From contig NZ_QZCS01000009.1 in assembly GCF_003594915.1 (NCBI RefSeq), positions 62,001 to 126,000 on the forward strand: a DNA stretch of 64,000 nt, written 5' to 3'. This DNA is from Enterobacter chuandaensis (lineage in GTDB: Bacteria > Pseudomonadota > Gammaproteobacteria > Enterobacterales > Enterobacteriaceae). The position numbers and the translations under genes are program-made. Below are positions 55,903-63,200 of the stretch, in pieces (positions within the stretch are counted from its first letter, which is position 1; each line of letters begins with the position of its first letter). The notes below the pieces were generated by a model. It saw nothing but the letters and a program-made list of their open reading frames with translations. It did no database searches and was not told where the DNA came from.

Positions 55903-56112
55903 CTATCGTCGACGTGGTGGCGGCGCGTATTGTGTCGAACTACTGATATCGTTAAACCGCTCGTAATTATCTCTGACAATTTCAGCACAACCTACCAGTT
56001 CAGCAGGTGTCAGATTCTCACTAACCATTATCTGCTGCAGACGATGAACTATAGCCATCAGTTTTACGCTTTTAATTTTGTGCTGCGGAATTTCGCCCGG
56101 TAGTCGATGCAT
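55903..56112 (-). CDS. Small hypothetical phage protein
   Basis: A 69-aa reading from ATG 56112, with GAGG eight bases upstream. The sequence is helical (HKIKSVKLMAIVHRLQQIMVSENLTPAELVGCAEIVRDNYERF) and ends in a basic tail (PPPRRR). No family is recognised. The C-terminal end overlaps a GC-rich block. It is flanked by the two copies of a 63-bp repeat. An upstream in-frame start at 56136 is possible. Confidence 0.5.
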   Translation of the reverse strand: MHRLPGEIPQHKIKSVKLMAIVHRLQQIMVSENLTPAELVGCAEIVRDNYERFNDISSSTQYAPPPRRR

Positions 56113-56227
56113 ATTATCGCCCTCATTGAATTTCACTCAGTATCCTCAGAGCACCACTATAAAAATTTTCTTAGGTAACTTTATATTCACTACTGACGTG
56201 TCATCCATATCACATCACAAAGGTTTT

Positions 56228-56290
56228 ACTAACACCTTTCATATCTCGTTGTTCAGCCCATTCAGCGCTGAAAACAAGTTCCAGCACTGC
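56228..56290 (+). repeat. Imperfect 63-bp direct repeat, copy B
   Basis: ACTAACACCT then, at the same spacing as copy A, CTCGTTGTTCA and GCTGAAAACAAGTTCCAGC. It is more AT-rich than copy A and lies just 3' of the next minus-strand gene. Confidence 0.55.
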
Positions 56291-56351
56291 TTACGTTATC
56301 AAAGACCTACCATAACTAAATGTAAATTGCTCATTAAAGGACAATTAAAAT

Positions 56352-56948
56352 TCATCCACTATTTTTAATCAAATGCCTAATCTTTAGAGGGCTAGTAGAA
56401 TCTTCAAAATGAGGCACCTCTACAAAAAGGATCTCTCTGTCATCTACAAGTGAAACAATGTGTTTGGATAATAAAGATTCAATTCTTGATAAATACGAAG
56501 GAACTTTTCCATGAAAAGCTAGTGAGTTTTCTCTCACCCTGTATGGGTTTCTAACATGAATATGAGTTGAGCACTCATCATACAGTGCAACAAATTGTTT
56601 TTTTGTTAAATACCCACCTTTTAATTTCCTCCACCCGTCATTGGTAATTTCTGACACAGGCAACGGATAAAAATTTGGATTTATCTTCTCCAACTCACTC
56701 ATAATACGCTTGGCTTTCCATACGCCATCAATATTCTGTGTAACAGTTCTATATGCTGTTTCATGTGAAATTAACGATGAGAATGCTATAAGCTCCAATA
56801 ACTTCCTAAGCTGTAGCGCCTCTGTTTCTATTAAAACTTGAAGATAAAGCCCGCCAGATTGCCCAGATGCTAAAGCATGTAGCGTTTCAATTCGTTTTCT
56901 ACATTCAAACATTAGTTTGAGATATTTATTTCTTTTTTTTGAGTTCAT
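56352..56948 (-). CDS. Uncharacterised accessory protein, 198 aa
   Basis: A mostly helical, AT-rich gene with a good AAGGAG ribosome site. Features are a basic N-terminus, LETEALQLRKLLELIAFSSLIS-type helices, VWKAKRIMSELEKINPNFYPLP, and LTKKQFVALYDECSTHIHVRNPY with a His-x-His-x-Arg-Asn-Pro motif. Similar sequences with this LTK-F-LYD-C-H-RNP pattern are, as I recall, scattered as hypothetical proteins in many bacteria. No function is known to me. Its place in the accessory block next to the HEPN-like gene makes a phage-exclusion role possible. Confidence 0.75.
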   Translation of the reverse strand: MNSKKRNKYLKLMFECRKRIETLHALASGQSGGLYLQVLIETEALQLRKLLELIAFSSLISHETAYRTVTQNIDGVWKAKRIMSELEKINPNFYPLPVSEITNDGWRKLKGGYLTKKQFVALYDECSTHIHVRNPYRVRENSLAFHGKVPSYLSRIESLLSKHIVSLVDDREILFVEVPHFEDSTSPLKIRHLIKNSG

Positions 56949-57031
56949 TTACTTTAACTCCTTATGAATACTCCAAAACCATACAAAAGCCACATTATAA
57001 AATTAAATATAATATGGCCAAATATTTCATT

Positions 57032-57763
57032 TTAGTTATCAATTATTGAAGTTACTTCACCTGTTCTTACATCAACGCGCACCGCTACAGTCTGTTTTAC
57101 CACTCCACCATACGCATTAGTGCCTCGAAATGTTGTTTTTACAACGGCATGTGGGTCTTTATTCAAAATGAGATGGTAGACCGTTGAAACATGTTTATAA
57201 GAGGAATCATCATTCATGCTGGCTTTTATCAGCTTCTCTAACGGGCGATAAGAGCCATCCCAACCGCTAAAATTCCCCTGAAAAACGTCAAGGTTGATTT
57301 TATTATTTAGAGATTGTGGATCCTTCTCGAAGTCGTTGAAACACCACCCCAACACATCACCGAGCTTTAACGCATCATCTTTAGTAAAAGTGTACTCACT
57401 CATACAGGCATAAAAAGCATCAACATATCTAACCGGTACACTTTTGAAACCGACATAATCCTTAACGATTTCGTGCCGTGTTTCTTTTGACTCGTTGCGA
57501 TATTCTTTGAGGGTTTTATCTGCGTACTCAAACGTTGGCGTAGCCGGTTCCGCTTTAACCATCGGTACATCATTTTTCGCTACTGGCTGACTCTTTTCAG
57601 TCGGCCATAAGATTGAACCAATAACGCCCAACGCCAGACAGCCGCCGAGGTAAACCGCGCTTGAGCGCTTACGATTCGGCATCCTAACCAGCGATGGCTT
57701 GATAAGACCAATGATAAAAGCAATAAAAAGAGCCAGAGATAAAAATGCTATTACGGTATCCAT
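57032..57763 (-). CDS. Membrane-anchored hypothetical protein, 243 aa
   Basis: It has two N-terminal transmembrane helices (TVIAFLSLALFIAFIIGLI at about 3-21 and AVYLGGCLALGVIGSILW at about 36-53), then a soluble domain of about 180 residues with two Cys (FYACMSE, LGWCFND). The C-terminal strand VVKTTFRGTNAYGGVVKQTVAVRVDVRTGEVTSI looks like a small beta domain found in several phage and plasmid membrane proteins. The role is unknown. It lies downstream of tum and could be a lysogenic conversion or exclusion gene. Confidence 0.7.
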   Translation of the reverse strand: MDTVIAFLSLALFIAFIIGLIKPSLVRMPNRKRSSAVYLGGCLALGVIGSILWPTEKSQPVAKNDVPMVKAEPATPTFEYADKTLKEYRNESKETRHEIVKDYVGFKSVPVRYVDAFYACMSEYTFTKDDALKLGDVLGWCFNDFEKDPQSLNNKINLDVFQGNFSGWDGSYRPLEKLIKASMNDDSSYKHVSTVYHLILNKDPHAVVKTTFRGTNAYGGVVKQTVAVRVDVRTGEVTSIIDN

Positions 57764-57790
57764 GATTTTCCTTTATGTAATCCCATAAAA

Positions 57791-57820
57791 AACAACCCCA
57801 TGCTACCAAACATGAGGTTG
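57791..57820 (-). terminator. Terminator after tum
   Basis: On the minus strand, CAACCTCATG pairs with CATGGGGTTG (one mismatch) around an 8-nt loop and is followed by six T. Confidence 0.85.
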
Positions 57821-57842
57821 ATATTGGCACTTTTTTGAGGAG

Positions 57843-58283
57843 CTACCGCCAGCTCTCATCTTCCCAAACTTCCTGAAGAATAGCGTCCAGCGCTTCGCGG
57901 TCTGAATCTTTATCGAACCCCATCAACTCAACACCAGTCATAGAACCTTTCTTGACGTTAACGCGAGTTGCCGGAAAAACTGACTGTATTCGCCTAGTCA
58001 ATTCACTCTGAAAAGCATCAATCACCGGCTGGCCGACTATTTGGTCTTTATCTAATGTGATATTTACCCTCACCTTGCTCTCCCTCGCAAAGGTTTCATC
58101 AACAGGCGGCGCGGAAAAAACAACAGAAAAATTATTGTTTTTCATTAAGTTTCCTCTTGCTATCTCCGCAATTAAATTCAATGCGATTTCACGGTCTCTT
58201 TCCTGACAAGTCCCTTCAGCCGTCAGACGCGCAATCATTTCGACCCGCTCAATCATAACGTGCTCATTTAGCTCTCTATCCAC
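57843..58283 (-). CDS. tum: SOS-induced antirepressor Tum (DinI-like C-terminus)
   Basis: A 146-aa protein from GTG 58283, the size of phage 186 Tum. GGAGG lies four bases before the GTG. The N-terminal part reads DRELNEHVMIERVEMIARLTAEGTC; the C-terminal 75 residues (VRVNITLDKDQIVGQ ... DREALDAILQEVWEDESW) are a DinI-like domain. In 186, Tum is made under LexA control and disables the CI repressor to induce the prophage. A LexA box lies 18 bp upstream. Longer upstream in-frame starts exist but would place the LexA box inside the coding region. Confidence 0.9.
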   Translation of the reverse strand: MDRELNEHVMIERVEMIARLTAEGTCQERDREIALNLIAEIARGNLMKNNNFSVVFSAPPVDETFARESKVRVNITLDKDQIVGQPVIDAFQSELTRRIQSVFPATRVNVKKGSMTGVELMGFDKDSDREALDAILQEVWEDESWR

Positions 58284-58301
58284 ACAACCTCCACCACGAG
58301 A

Positions 58302-58321
58302 CACTGTATAAACATACAGTA
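58302..58321 (-). promoter_or_regulatory. LexA (SOS) box of tum
   Basis: The minus strand reads TACTGTATGTTTATACAGTG, a near-perfect match to the LexA consensus (CTG-N10-CAG core). A second, weaker half-match CACTGTATGTACATGA lies at 58365-58380 on the plus strand. Confidence 0.88.
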
Positions 58322-58399
58322 CCACGTATTGATAAAAAATGTGAAGAAAAAAAAGTTGCAAATACACTGTATGTACATGATATGGATGAGTATTAACGC

Positions 58400-60643
58400 T
58401 TATATTTCCGTTGCTAGCTCCGCTAAAACCGCAACACGATTGAGGGTTTCTGTAGCTTTGGTCCGATACGCCTTAGCTTTCGCCTGATGTGATGGCGCCG
58501 TGGTAAATATTTCTCCTGTGGTCGTTCCTCGCAACCATTTACCGTCAAAGCAACTTTTACCACCCGCCATCAGGTGCAGGGCTTCACCCCGGCTGATATT
58601 TATGCCGGTTGTCAGATGTATCTCGCCAATAGTTTTCGCTATAGCTGCATTTTGTTCATCCGTTCCATGGATGAATTTTCGCCGCATTGCTGGCTTTTGC
58701 TTCCTGATTCGGTTTGTTAACTCTCGTTTTTCACGTCGACTCAGGGGTTTTGATAAATTGAGTTCCGGTGGATCGCTTTCGCTTCCCGTACAGTTATTGA
58801 CAGAACTCCGAGAGGGCGCAGGAGCGCCCTTAAGGTCAACGGCCAAATCAACGGCACGCTTCGGTACAATTTTCCACTGCGTTAGCCGGGTTAAAATCGG
58901 GGTGCCAGCACCAACAGCGGAATCGTACACGCCGCGTATACAGACGGTTTCCTCACCATACTGGTTAAACTCGGCGCGCGGTTCATACAGTGTGCGCACC
59001 TGCAAATCATCGCGACGGACAAATGGCCCACCCTGCGCATTAACGTAACCAGCCCAGTCACCGGCGTCGGCGGCATCATGGACGGCGGCAAACTCAACGC
59101 TCAGACCATGTGCGGTCTCGGTGTCAGCGAGACGACGCAACTCACGGTAGACCGTCACCGGCGCGCCGCCGATAAACTGAAACTGACGGATGTGCCAGCG
59201 TGCCGCCCATGCTGAAACAGCGGGGGCTGTCTCTTTCAGCAACTCACCGCTTTCGTCATCGGTTTCACCATCGAGAGCATAGCCGTCGATGTTTTTGGAA
59301 ATGTATTTAGCAACATAGCCGGTAGCGCTGCCCTTTTCCGGGTCAATGGCTTCGGCATGGAAGCGTGCTTTTTTGGCTTTATCGCTTCTCAGTTCGTGGT
59401 GGTCTTCCTCCCACGCATAATCTCGGATGATGAGGCGCACGCGTTCGACGTCTTCTGGCAACATGAACATAAGCATGTGCCAATGTGGCGTCCCGTCGTG
59501 ATGAGGCTCGGCAACACGTATGCCGAAAATGCGGATTTCTTCCCGATGTAGCTTGGCACGAATGCGCGCCCAAAGGCCGGTGAGATAACTCTGCGTGTCC
59601 GACGGGCTGGCTCCGTTCCATTTGCTATTACGGTATCCCGCTTTAGTCGTGGCGTGATATTTAGACGGTGCAGTCAGGGTGTAAAACTCCCCGACGTATC
59701 CGAGTTCATTGCAGATATTTTCAAACCCGCGGATGCGGGTCATCAGTTCGCAGCGACGTATCGCAGGGTTGGCTACCGAGCCATCATATTTTTCAATCAG
59801 GCTGATGCGGTTGCCGTCTTCGTCCTCGAGATCCAGCCCCTTGAGAAATTCTCGCGTGCGGCGCTTCTGCTCGCGCCAGTCGGTCACGCAGTTTTTACTC
59901 GCGTAGGCGTGTCGTTTCTTGCTGACATTGCCGACTGCAATTTGCAGATGTTCGCGCCATGACGCCGCAATGCGTCGCAGACGGCCACGCCACCAAACCT
60001 CATTAAACATGCGCATGATTGCTGGCGCCGCTTTGTCCTGGTCAAAGTATTTTGTTGTCAGTCCCGCCCAATGAGGAGGAGTAACACGAAATTGCAGCGC
60101 AATTAATCCGGCGCGCATGTACCAGCCATGTAATGTCGCCAACTCGCCGAAATCTGAATCAGCGTCATCATGTTCTGCCAGTTCTGCACGAATAAAATTA
60201 CCGATATCAGCGGCCAGCAGGTCAATGTCGGCACGAGACATATCCGGGAGGCGGTTGTATCTGGCTACCATATTGACCATACGTGATGCCAGATACTGCA
60301 TATATTTCGTATCGAAATGACCACCGAAAACAGCGCCTGATACATCGCTGCTAATGCCTGCACACTCATATTTTTTTGCGACCAGTTCAAGACGCGGCAA
60401 TGCCTTTTTGCAGAAGCTGATTAAAAAAGCATTGGCTCGTTGACTGCCCTGATTTTGCTCCAGCACCGCAGCTGTTCGATAAACATCGAAACGCACGCAC
60501 TCAGGCTGGAGGGAAAGCACCTTTCTCGCATGCAGCAAAGCCGCGAACATACGGTCGCGGCGATGCTGTTGGTCATAGGTAAGATATGGGCTGGCTATTG
60601 CCGGTCGAGGAGCATTCCACGGAAAAGCATACTCAAGCCTCAC
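58400..60643 (-). CDS. A: Replication initiation endonuclease A (HUH, rolling circle)
   Basis: A 747-aa P2 gpA family protein. The HUH motif is HWH at 387-389 in HHDGTPHWHM, and the catalytic tyrosine pair is Tyr443 and Tyr447 in YVAKY, matching the Y450/Y454 spacing of P2. It nicks its own origin, usually inside this gene, and starts rolling-circle replication. It begins with GTG overlapping the dcm stop (TTGTGA). The origin nick site was not located. Confidence 0.94.
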   Translation of the reverse strand: MRLEYAFPWNAPRPAIASPYLTYDQQHRRDRMFAALLHARKVLSLQPECVRFDVYRTAAVLEQNQGSQRANAFLISFCKKALPRLELVAKKYECAGISSDVSGAVFGGHFDTKYMQYLASRMVNMVARYNRLPDMSRADIDLLAADIGNFIRAELAEHDDADSDFGELATLHGWYMRAGLIALQFRVTPPHWAGLTTKYFDQDKAAPAIMRMFNEVWWRGRLRRIAASWREHLQIAVGNVSKKRHAYASKNCVTDWREQKRRTREFLKGLDLEDEDGNRISLIEKYDGSVANPAIRRCELMTRIRGFENICNELGYVGEFYTLTAPSKYHATTKAGYRNSKWNGASPSDTQSYLTGLWARIRAKLHREEIRIFGIRVAEPHHDGTPHWHMLMFMLPEDVERVRLIIRDYAWEEDHHELRSDKAKKARFHAEAIDPEKGSATGYVAKYISKNIDGYALDGETDDESGELLKETAPAVSAWAARWHIRQFQFIGGAPVTVYRELRRLADTETAHGLSVEFAAVHDAADAGDWAGYVNAQGGPFVRRDDLQVRTLYEPRAEFNQYGEETVCIRGVYDSAVGAGTPILTRLTQWKIVPKRAVDLAVDLKGAPAPSRSSVNNCTGSESDPPELNLSKPLSRREKRELTNRIRKQKPAMRRKFIHGTDEQNAAIAKTIGEIHLTTGINISRGEALHLMAGGKSCFDGKWLRGTTTGEIFTTAPSHQAKAKAYRTKATETLNRVAVLAELATEI

Positions 60644-61446
60644 AATGACTCTCCGCAGCTATCAATAAATGCACTAATAAACTCAGCGGCAAGTTGTGGA
60701 ACTATCGCGTTTCCATAACCGCGCAGTAGCTCCACCCTTGAGGAAACCCCATCAGAAGCCTCGCCATATCCGGCAGGTAACATTCTAATCTGACCATCTG
60801 CGCCCTCGTTGGGTTGCCAGTCAGACCAAAAGTGTGAAGCCACATTTGACGATAAAGGGTGTCGTTTCTCATCCGACCATCCTTTCTGAAAAATGACTTG
60901 CTCAGATTTCCTGAATCCTTTCCAGACCTGGCGGTTACTGTTGCCCAAGGCCGCACCAAAACAGATGCGTTCTCTTTTGTGAGGTGCACCGACGCCTGAA
61001 GCTGGTAATACTGCCGCTGCGCAGGCGTAGCTTTCATTTTCCAATTCAGCGAATAAATCATCGAGCCAGTATTTCCCAATCGCCGGTTTAACTTGCTCTC
61101 CAAAGATGACTGAAGGACGGCACTGTTTAATGAGCCGCACGAATGTAGGTGCAAGATGCCTCGGGTCAAGTTGTCCGAGTTGTTTTCCCGCTGAACTAAA
61201 TGGCTGACACGGAGGGCTTCCTGTCCAGCACGGGTAGTCATCGGGGACGCCTGCGAGTCGCAGGGCAAGCGACCAGCCACCAATTCCGGCGAAGAAATGA
61301 CATTGTTTAAAACCTTTAATGTCGGAAGGTGTGACATCTGAAATACTCCTGTCGTCAACGATACCAGGTGCGATTAGCCCACTATCAATTAGATTGCGCA
61401 GCCATTGCGCCGCAAATGGGTCAAACTCGTTGTAATAAGCCGTCAC
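60640..61446 (-). CDS. dcm: DNA cytosine-C5 methyltransferase
   Basis: A 268-aa phage-type Dcm. Motifs are motif I FFAGIGGWS (about 51-59), catalytic motif IV SPPCQPFSSAG with Cys80, motif VI/VIII region GVGAPHKRERICF, and the C-terminal motif X-like RGYGNAIVPQLAAEF. It is short but has all catalytic parts. It probably protects phage DNA from host restriction; the target sequence is unknown. GTG start, overlapping the upstream gene by 4 bp. A second long ORF lies within it in another frame. Confidence 0.9.
   Translation of the reverse strand: MTAYYNEFDPFAAQWLRNLIDSGLIAPGIVDDRSISDVTPSDIKGFKQCHFFAGIGGWSLALRLAGVPDDYPCWTGSPPCQPFSSAGKQLGQLDPRHLAPTFVRLIKQCRPSVIFGEQVKPAIGKYWLDDLFAELENESYACAAAVLPASGVGAPHKRERICFGAALGNSNRQVWKGFRKSEQVIFQKGWSDEKRHPLSSNVASHFWSDWQPNEGADGQIRMLPAGYGEASDGVSSRVELLRGYGNAIVPQLAAEFISAFIDSCGESL
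60702..61358 (-). CDS. ORF overprinted on dcm, resembles a phage Dcm-associated family
   Basis: A 218-codon open frame entirely inside dcm, shifted by one base. Its sequence is not random: SLESKLNRRLGNTGSMIYSLNWKMKATP (about 84-111), TVTARSGKDSGNLSKSFFRKDGRMRNDTLYRQMW (about 140-173) and LLMGFPQGWSYCAV (about 201-214) match the pattern GSTLY-LTWK-ATP ... RKDGK-RNDTL ... WLMGFP-W-CA that I recall from proteins annotated in phages as DNA methylase-associated or C-terminal methylase parts. Whether it is translated is unknown, and the ribosome site near 61358 is weak. Confidence 0.45.
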   Translation of the reverse strand: MTTGVFQMSHLPTLKVLNNVISSPELVAGRLPCDSQASPMTTRAGQEALRVSHLVQRENNSDNLTRGILHLHSCGSLNSAVLQSSLESKLNRRLGNTGSMIYSLNWKMKATPAQRQYYQLQASVHLTKENASVLVRPWATVTARSGKDSGNLSKSFFRKDGRMRNDTLYRQMWLHTFGLTGNPTRAQMVRLECYLPDMARLLMGFPQGWSYCAVMETR

Positions 61447-61715
61447 GCCCTTTCACCAAATGTTGAAATGCACAAGTGGCCGATGCGTTCAATTTCATCA
61501 GCCATGCCTTTGAGTGTTTTAATTTCCGAATCTTGAATATGGTGATGAATCAAACCGGAAATAAGCTGGTTAATCTTTGGGTAATATCCGATAGTGTCGA
61601 GCCATTCCTCGCCAGCATTTTTACCTGACTTAACGACTTTCTTTTCATTCAGGATAAATTGATACTGGTCGCTGGTAATAACCCATTTGTCGCCGACTTC
61701 AATACGAATCGCCAT
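61443..61715 (-). CDS. Small phage protein, DUF5405-like
   Basis: A 90-aa protein (AIRIEVGDKWVITSDQYQFILNEKKVVKSGKNAGEEWL...) of a family common in P2/186-type early operons. Function unknown. It begins directly after the zinc-finger gene and overlaps dcm by 4 bp. Confidence 0.8.
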   Translation of the reverse strand: MAIRIEVGDKWVITSDQYQFILNEKKVVKSGKNAGEEWLDTIGYYPKINQLISGLIHHHIQDSEIKTLKGMADEIERIGHLCISTFGERA

Positions 61716-61937
61716 TTAAACGCCCCTGTAGTGTTTGTGTTTGAGCTCCGCGATTTGCTGACATGTCACGCAAAAGGCCACGCCCGGAATCGCAATGCGG
61801 CGAGCTTCCGGGATTGGTGCGTCACATTCTTCGCAGAGGAAACGAGAGGGCGCATCGATACGGCTGCGCGCGTTGCTGATGTGGCGCTCTCGGTCTTCCT
61901 GCTCACGCTGTTGGGCTAAATCAATTGCGTCGGCCAT
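61716..61937 (-). CDS. TraR/DksA-type zinc finger protein
   Basis: A 73-aa protein with CEECDAPIPEARR and CVTC as the C4 zinc finger (C-x2-C-x17-C-x2-C) and an N-terminal helix with acidic residues (MADAIDLAQQREQEDRE), as in short TraR-like proteins. It may act on RNA polymerase through the secondary channel. The start overlaps the previous stop (TAATG). It corresponds to P2 orf82. Confidence 0.88.
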   Translation of the reverse strand: MADAIDLAQQREQEDRERHISNARSRIDAPSRFLCEECDAPIPEARRIAIPGVAFCVTCQQIAELKHKHYRGV

Positions 61938-62170
61938 TAGTGCAGCTCCTGTGATTCGTTCTCAAAGCGGGCTGCTTCACGGCGCAGCAGTTCGGCCGCT
62001 TCTTTGCCGGTCATATCTGAATTGGTAATGTGAACGGCTAGAGCTTCGAGACGGATTGAAACGGCGAGAGCGCGGTCTTTGCGCTCTTCTTTTTTGGCTT
62101 CTTTAAACAAAGACTCCAGCACGTGGTCGCCAGCACTACTCGGCGTTGATAAATAAATAATTCGACTCAT
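61937..62170 (-). CDS. DUF2732-like phage protein
   Basis: A 77-aa helical protein (SRIIYLSTPSSAGDHVLESLFKEAKKEERKDRALAVSIRLEALAVHI...), of a family typical of 186-like early regions. Strong GGAGG ribosome site. Function unknown. Confidence 0.8.
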   Translation of the reverse strand: MSRIIYLSTPSSAGDHVLESLFKEAKKEERKDRALAVSIRLEALAVHITNSDMTGKEAAELLRREAARFENESQELH

Positions 62171-62236
62171 ATATCCTCCTGATTTTTGGCAAAAGAATGC
62201 CCGGCGGGTTTACGCCAAGTAATTACTTTTAATTAA

Positions 62237-62437
62237 TTAACTATATCCAAATACAACAGCAGGTTTGCTTTTTAACTGCTTGATGATTTCGGCTTTTAAT
62301 CCATCCTTAAATTCTTTGCAGCACTCCCACTCAGGGTCAACGCGAAGTATTGCGCCGTCGCGGGTTTTAATTTCAAAACCTTCCTCCATATTTGGAATCA
62401 TGGCACCTAAAACAATTCTTAATTCATCGCGTGACAT
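62237..62437 (-). CDS. Small hypothetical phage protein
   Basis: A 66-aa protein (SRDELRIVLGAMIPNMEEGFEIKTRDGAILRVDPEWECCKEF...) with GGAGTG before its ATG. It overlaps the end of fil by 14 bp. No function is recognised. Confidence 0.7.
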   Translation of the reverse strand: MSRDELRIVLGAMIPNMEEGFEIKTRDGAILRVDPEWECCKEFKDGLKAEIIKQLKSKPAVVFGYS

Positions 62438-62651
62438 GTTTCACTCCTTTAATAACAAAGTGGACAATATGAATAATTAAAAAACCTGACGATTTCGGCG
62501 ACTTTGTTTTCAGCCCTTTTAATAATTCGGACTGTGAGCGACTCGGATGCCAGCGCTTGCCGTCCTTACCTGCGATCCAGCCGTGTCCGTAGTTCATGCC
62601 AGGGCTTTGCTTAACGAGCAGAGACGCGAATGACGGTTCACCTTTCAGCAT
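62424..62651 (-). CDS. fil: Fil-like protein of the 186 early operon
   Basis: A 75-aa protein: LKGEPSFASLLVKQSPGMNYGHGWIAGKDGKRWHPSRSQSELLKGLKTKS. It resembles 186 Fil, whose expression makes host cells filament. ATG 62651 follows GAGG by five bases. The C-terminal part is hydrophobic (GFLIIHIVHFVI). Confidence 0.7.
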   Translation of the reverse strand: MLKGEPSFASLLVKQSPGMNYGHGWIAGKDGKRWHPSRSQSELLKGLKTKSPKSSGFLIIHIVHFVIKGVKHVTR

Positions 62652-62658
62652 ACGCACC

Positions 62659-63168
62659 TCAAATCAGACCAAACGATGCGCCAATACCGCTCATGGTATC
62701 GACCACACTCGACATAGCAGGATTAGTCTGCAGACGCGCATGCAGCGCCAGAGCCGACAATGACAACATGCGGATGCCAGAGTTAACGCTTTCAATCATG
62801 TTGTGCTTACGGGCAGTGGTCAGACGCTCATCAGATACCGCACCGCTCGCCAGCTCGCCGAGTTCACGCATTGCGCGCATGACGTAAGACTGCAATTTTT
62901 CTTTAGCCAGCTCATTAACCGGCACGCATGGTAGGCAATGAATCTGCGCCAGAAAACCATCAACGAGGGTTGAGTCTTCGGTCAGGTCAGTCAACAGCCA
63001 CAATTCAGGCGGCGTAAACTGGTGAGGCTGTTCCGGGTTGAGTTTGTTGCGTAACGTCTGAACATTCATACCCGCGCGCTCGGCCAGCTTCGACATGTTG
63101 TGACGCTGCGCAAAAGCCCGGCACGCTTCGTCATAGTGGGGATGTTTGGAAATCTGAAAATCAAACAT
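62659..63168 (-). CDS. cII: Lysogeny-establishment regulator CII (186 type)
   Basis: A 169-aa protein, the 186 CII length. An N-terminal HTH (FAQRHNMSKLAERAGMNVQTLRNKLNPEQPHQFTPPELWLLTDLTEDSTLVDGFL) is followed by a helical C-terminal part. In 186, CII activates the establishment promoter for cI and is unrelated to lambda CII. It lies just after apl in the early operon. Confidence 0.92.
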   Translation of the reverse strand: MFDFQISKHPHYDEACRAFAQRHNMSKLAERAGMNVQTLRNKLNPEQPHQFTPPELWLLTDLTEDSTLVDGFLAQIHCLPCVPVNELAKEKLQSYVMRAMRELGELASGAVSDERLTTARKHNMIESVNSGIRMLSLSALALHARLQTNPAMSSVVDTMSGIGASFGLI

Positions 63169-63181
63169 GCTGCATCCTTAC

Positions 63182-63200
63182 AATTCACATAAAGTGAATT
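63182..63200. promoter_or_regulatory. Candidate flanking CI operator FR
   Basis: Inverted repeat AATTCAC-ATAAA-GTGAATT with perfect 7-bp arms, at the apl-cII junction. Its centre is about 340 bp from the pR operator region, as for the FR site in phage 186. Confidence 0.7.

Noticed and set aside
55769-55966. A plus-strand ORF through repeat A and the GC-rich island
   Set aside because: It overlaps the end of the HEPN-like gene and has no ribosome site. I kept it only as a hint that the DNA resembles an ash/immunity-type region, not as a gene.
58302-58367. A longer tum start (174 codons)
   Set aside because: It would put the LexA box and its promoter inside the gene; GTG 58283 with GGAGG gives the 186 Tum length.
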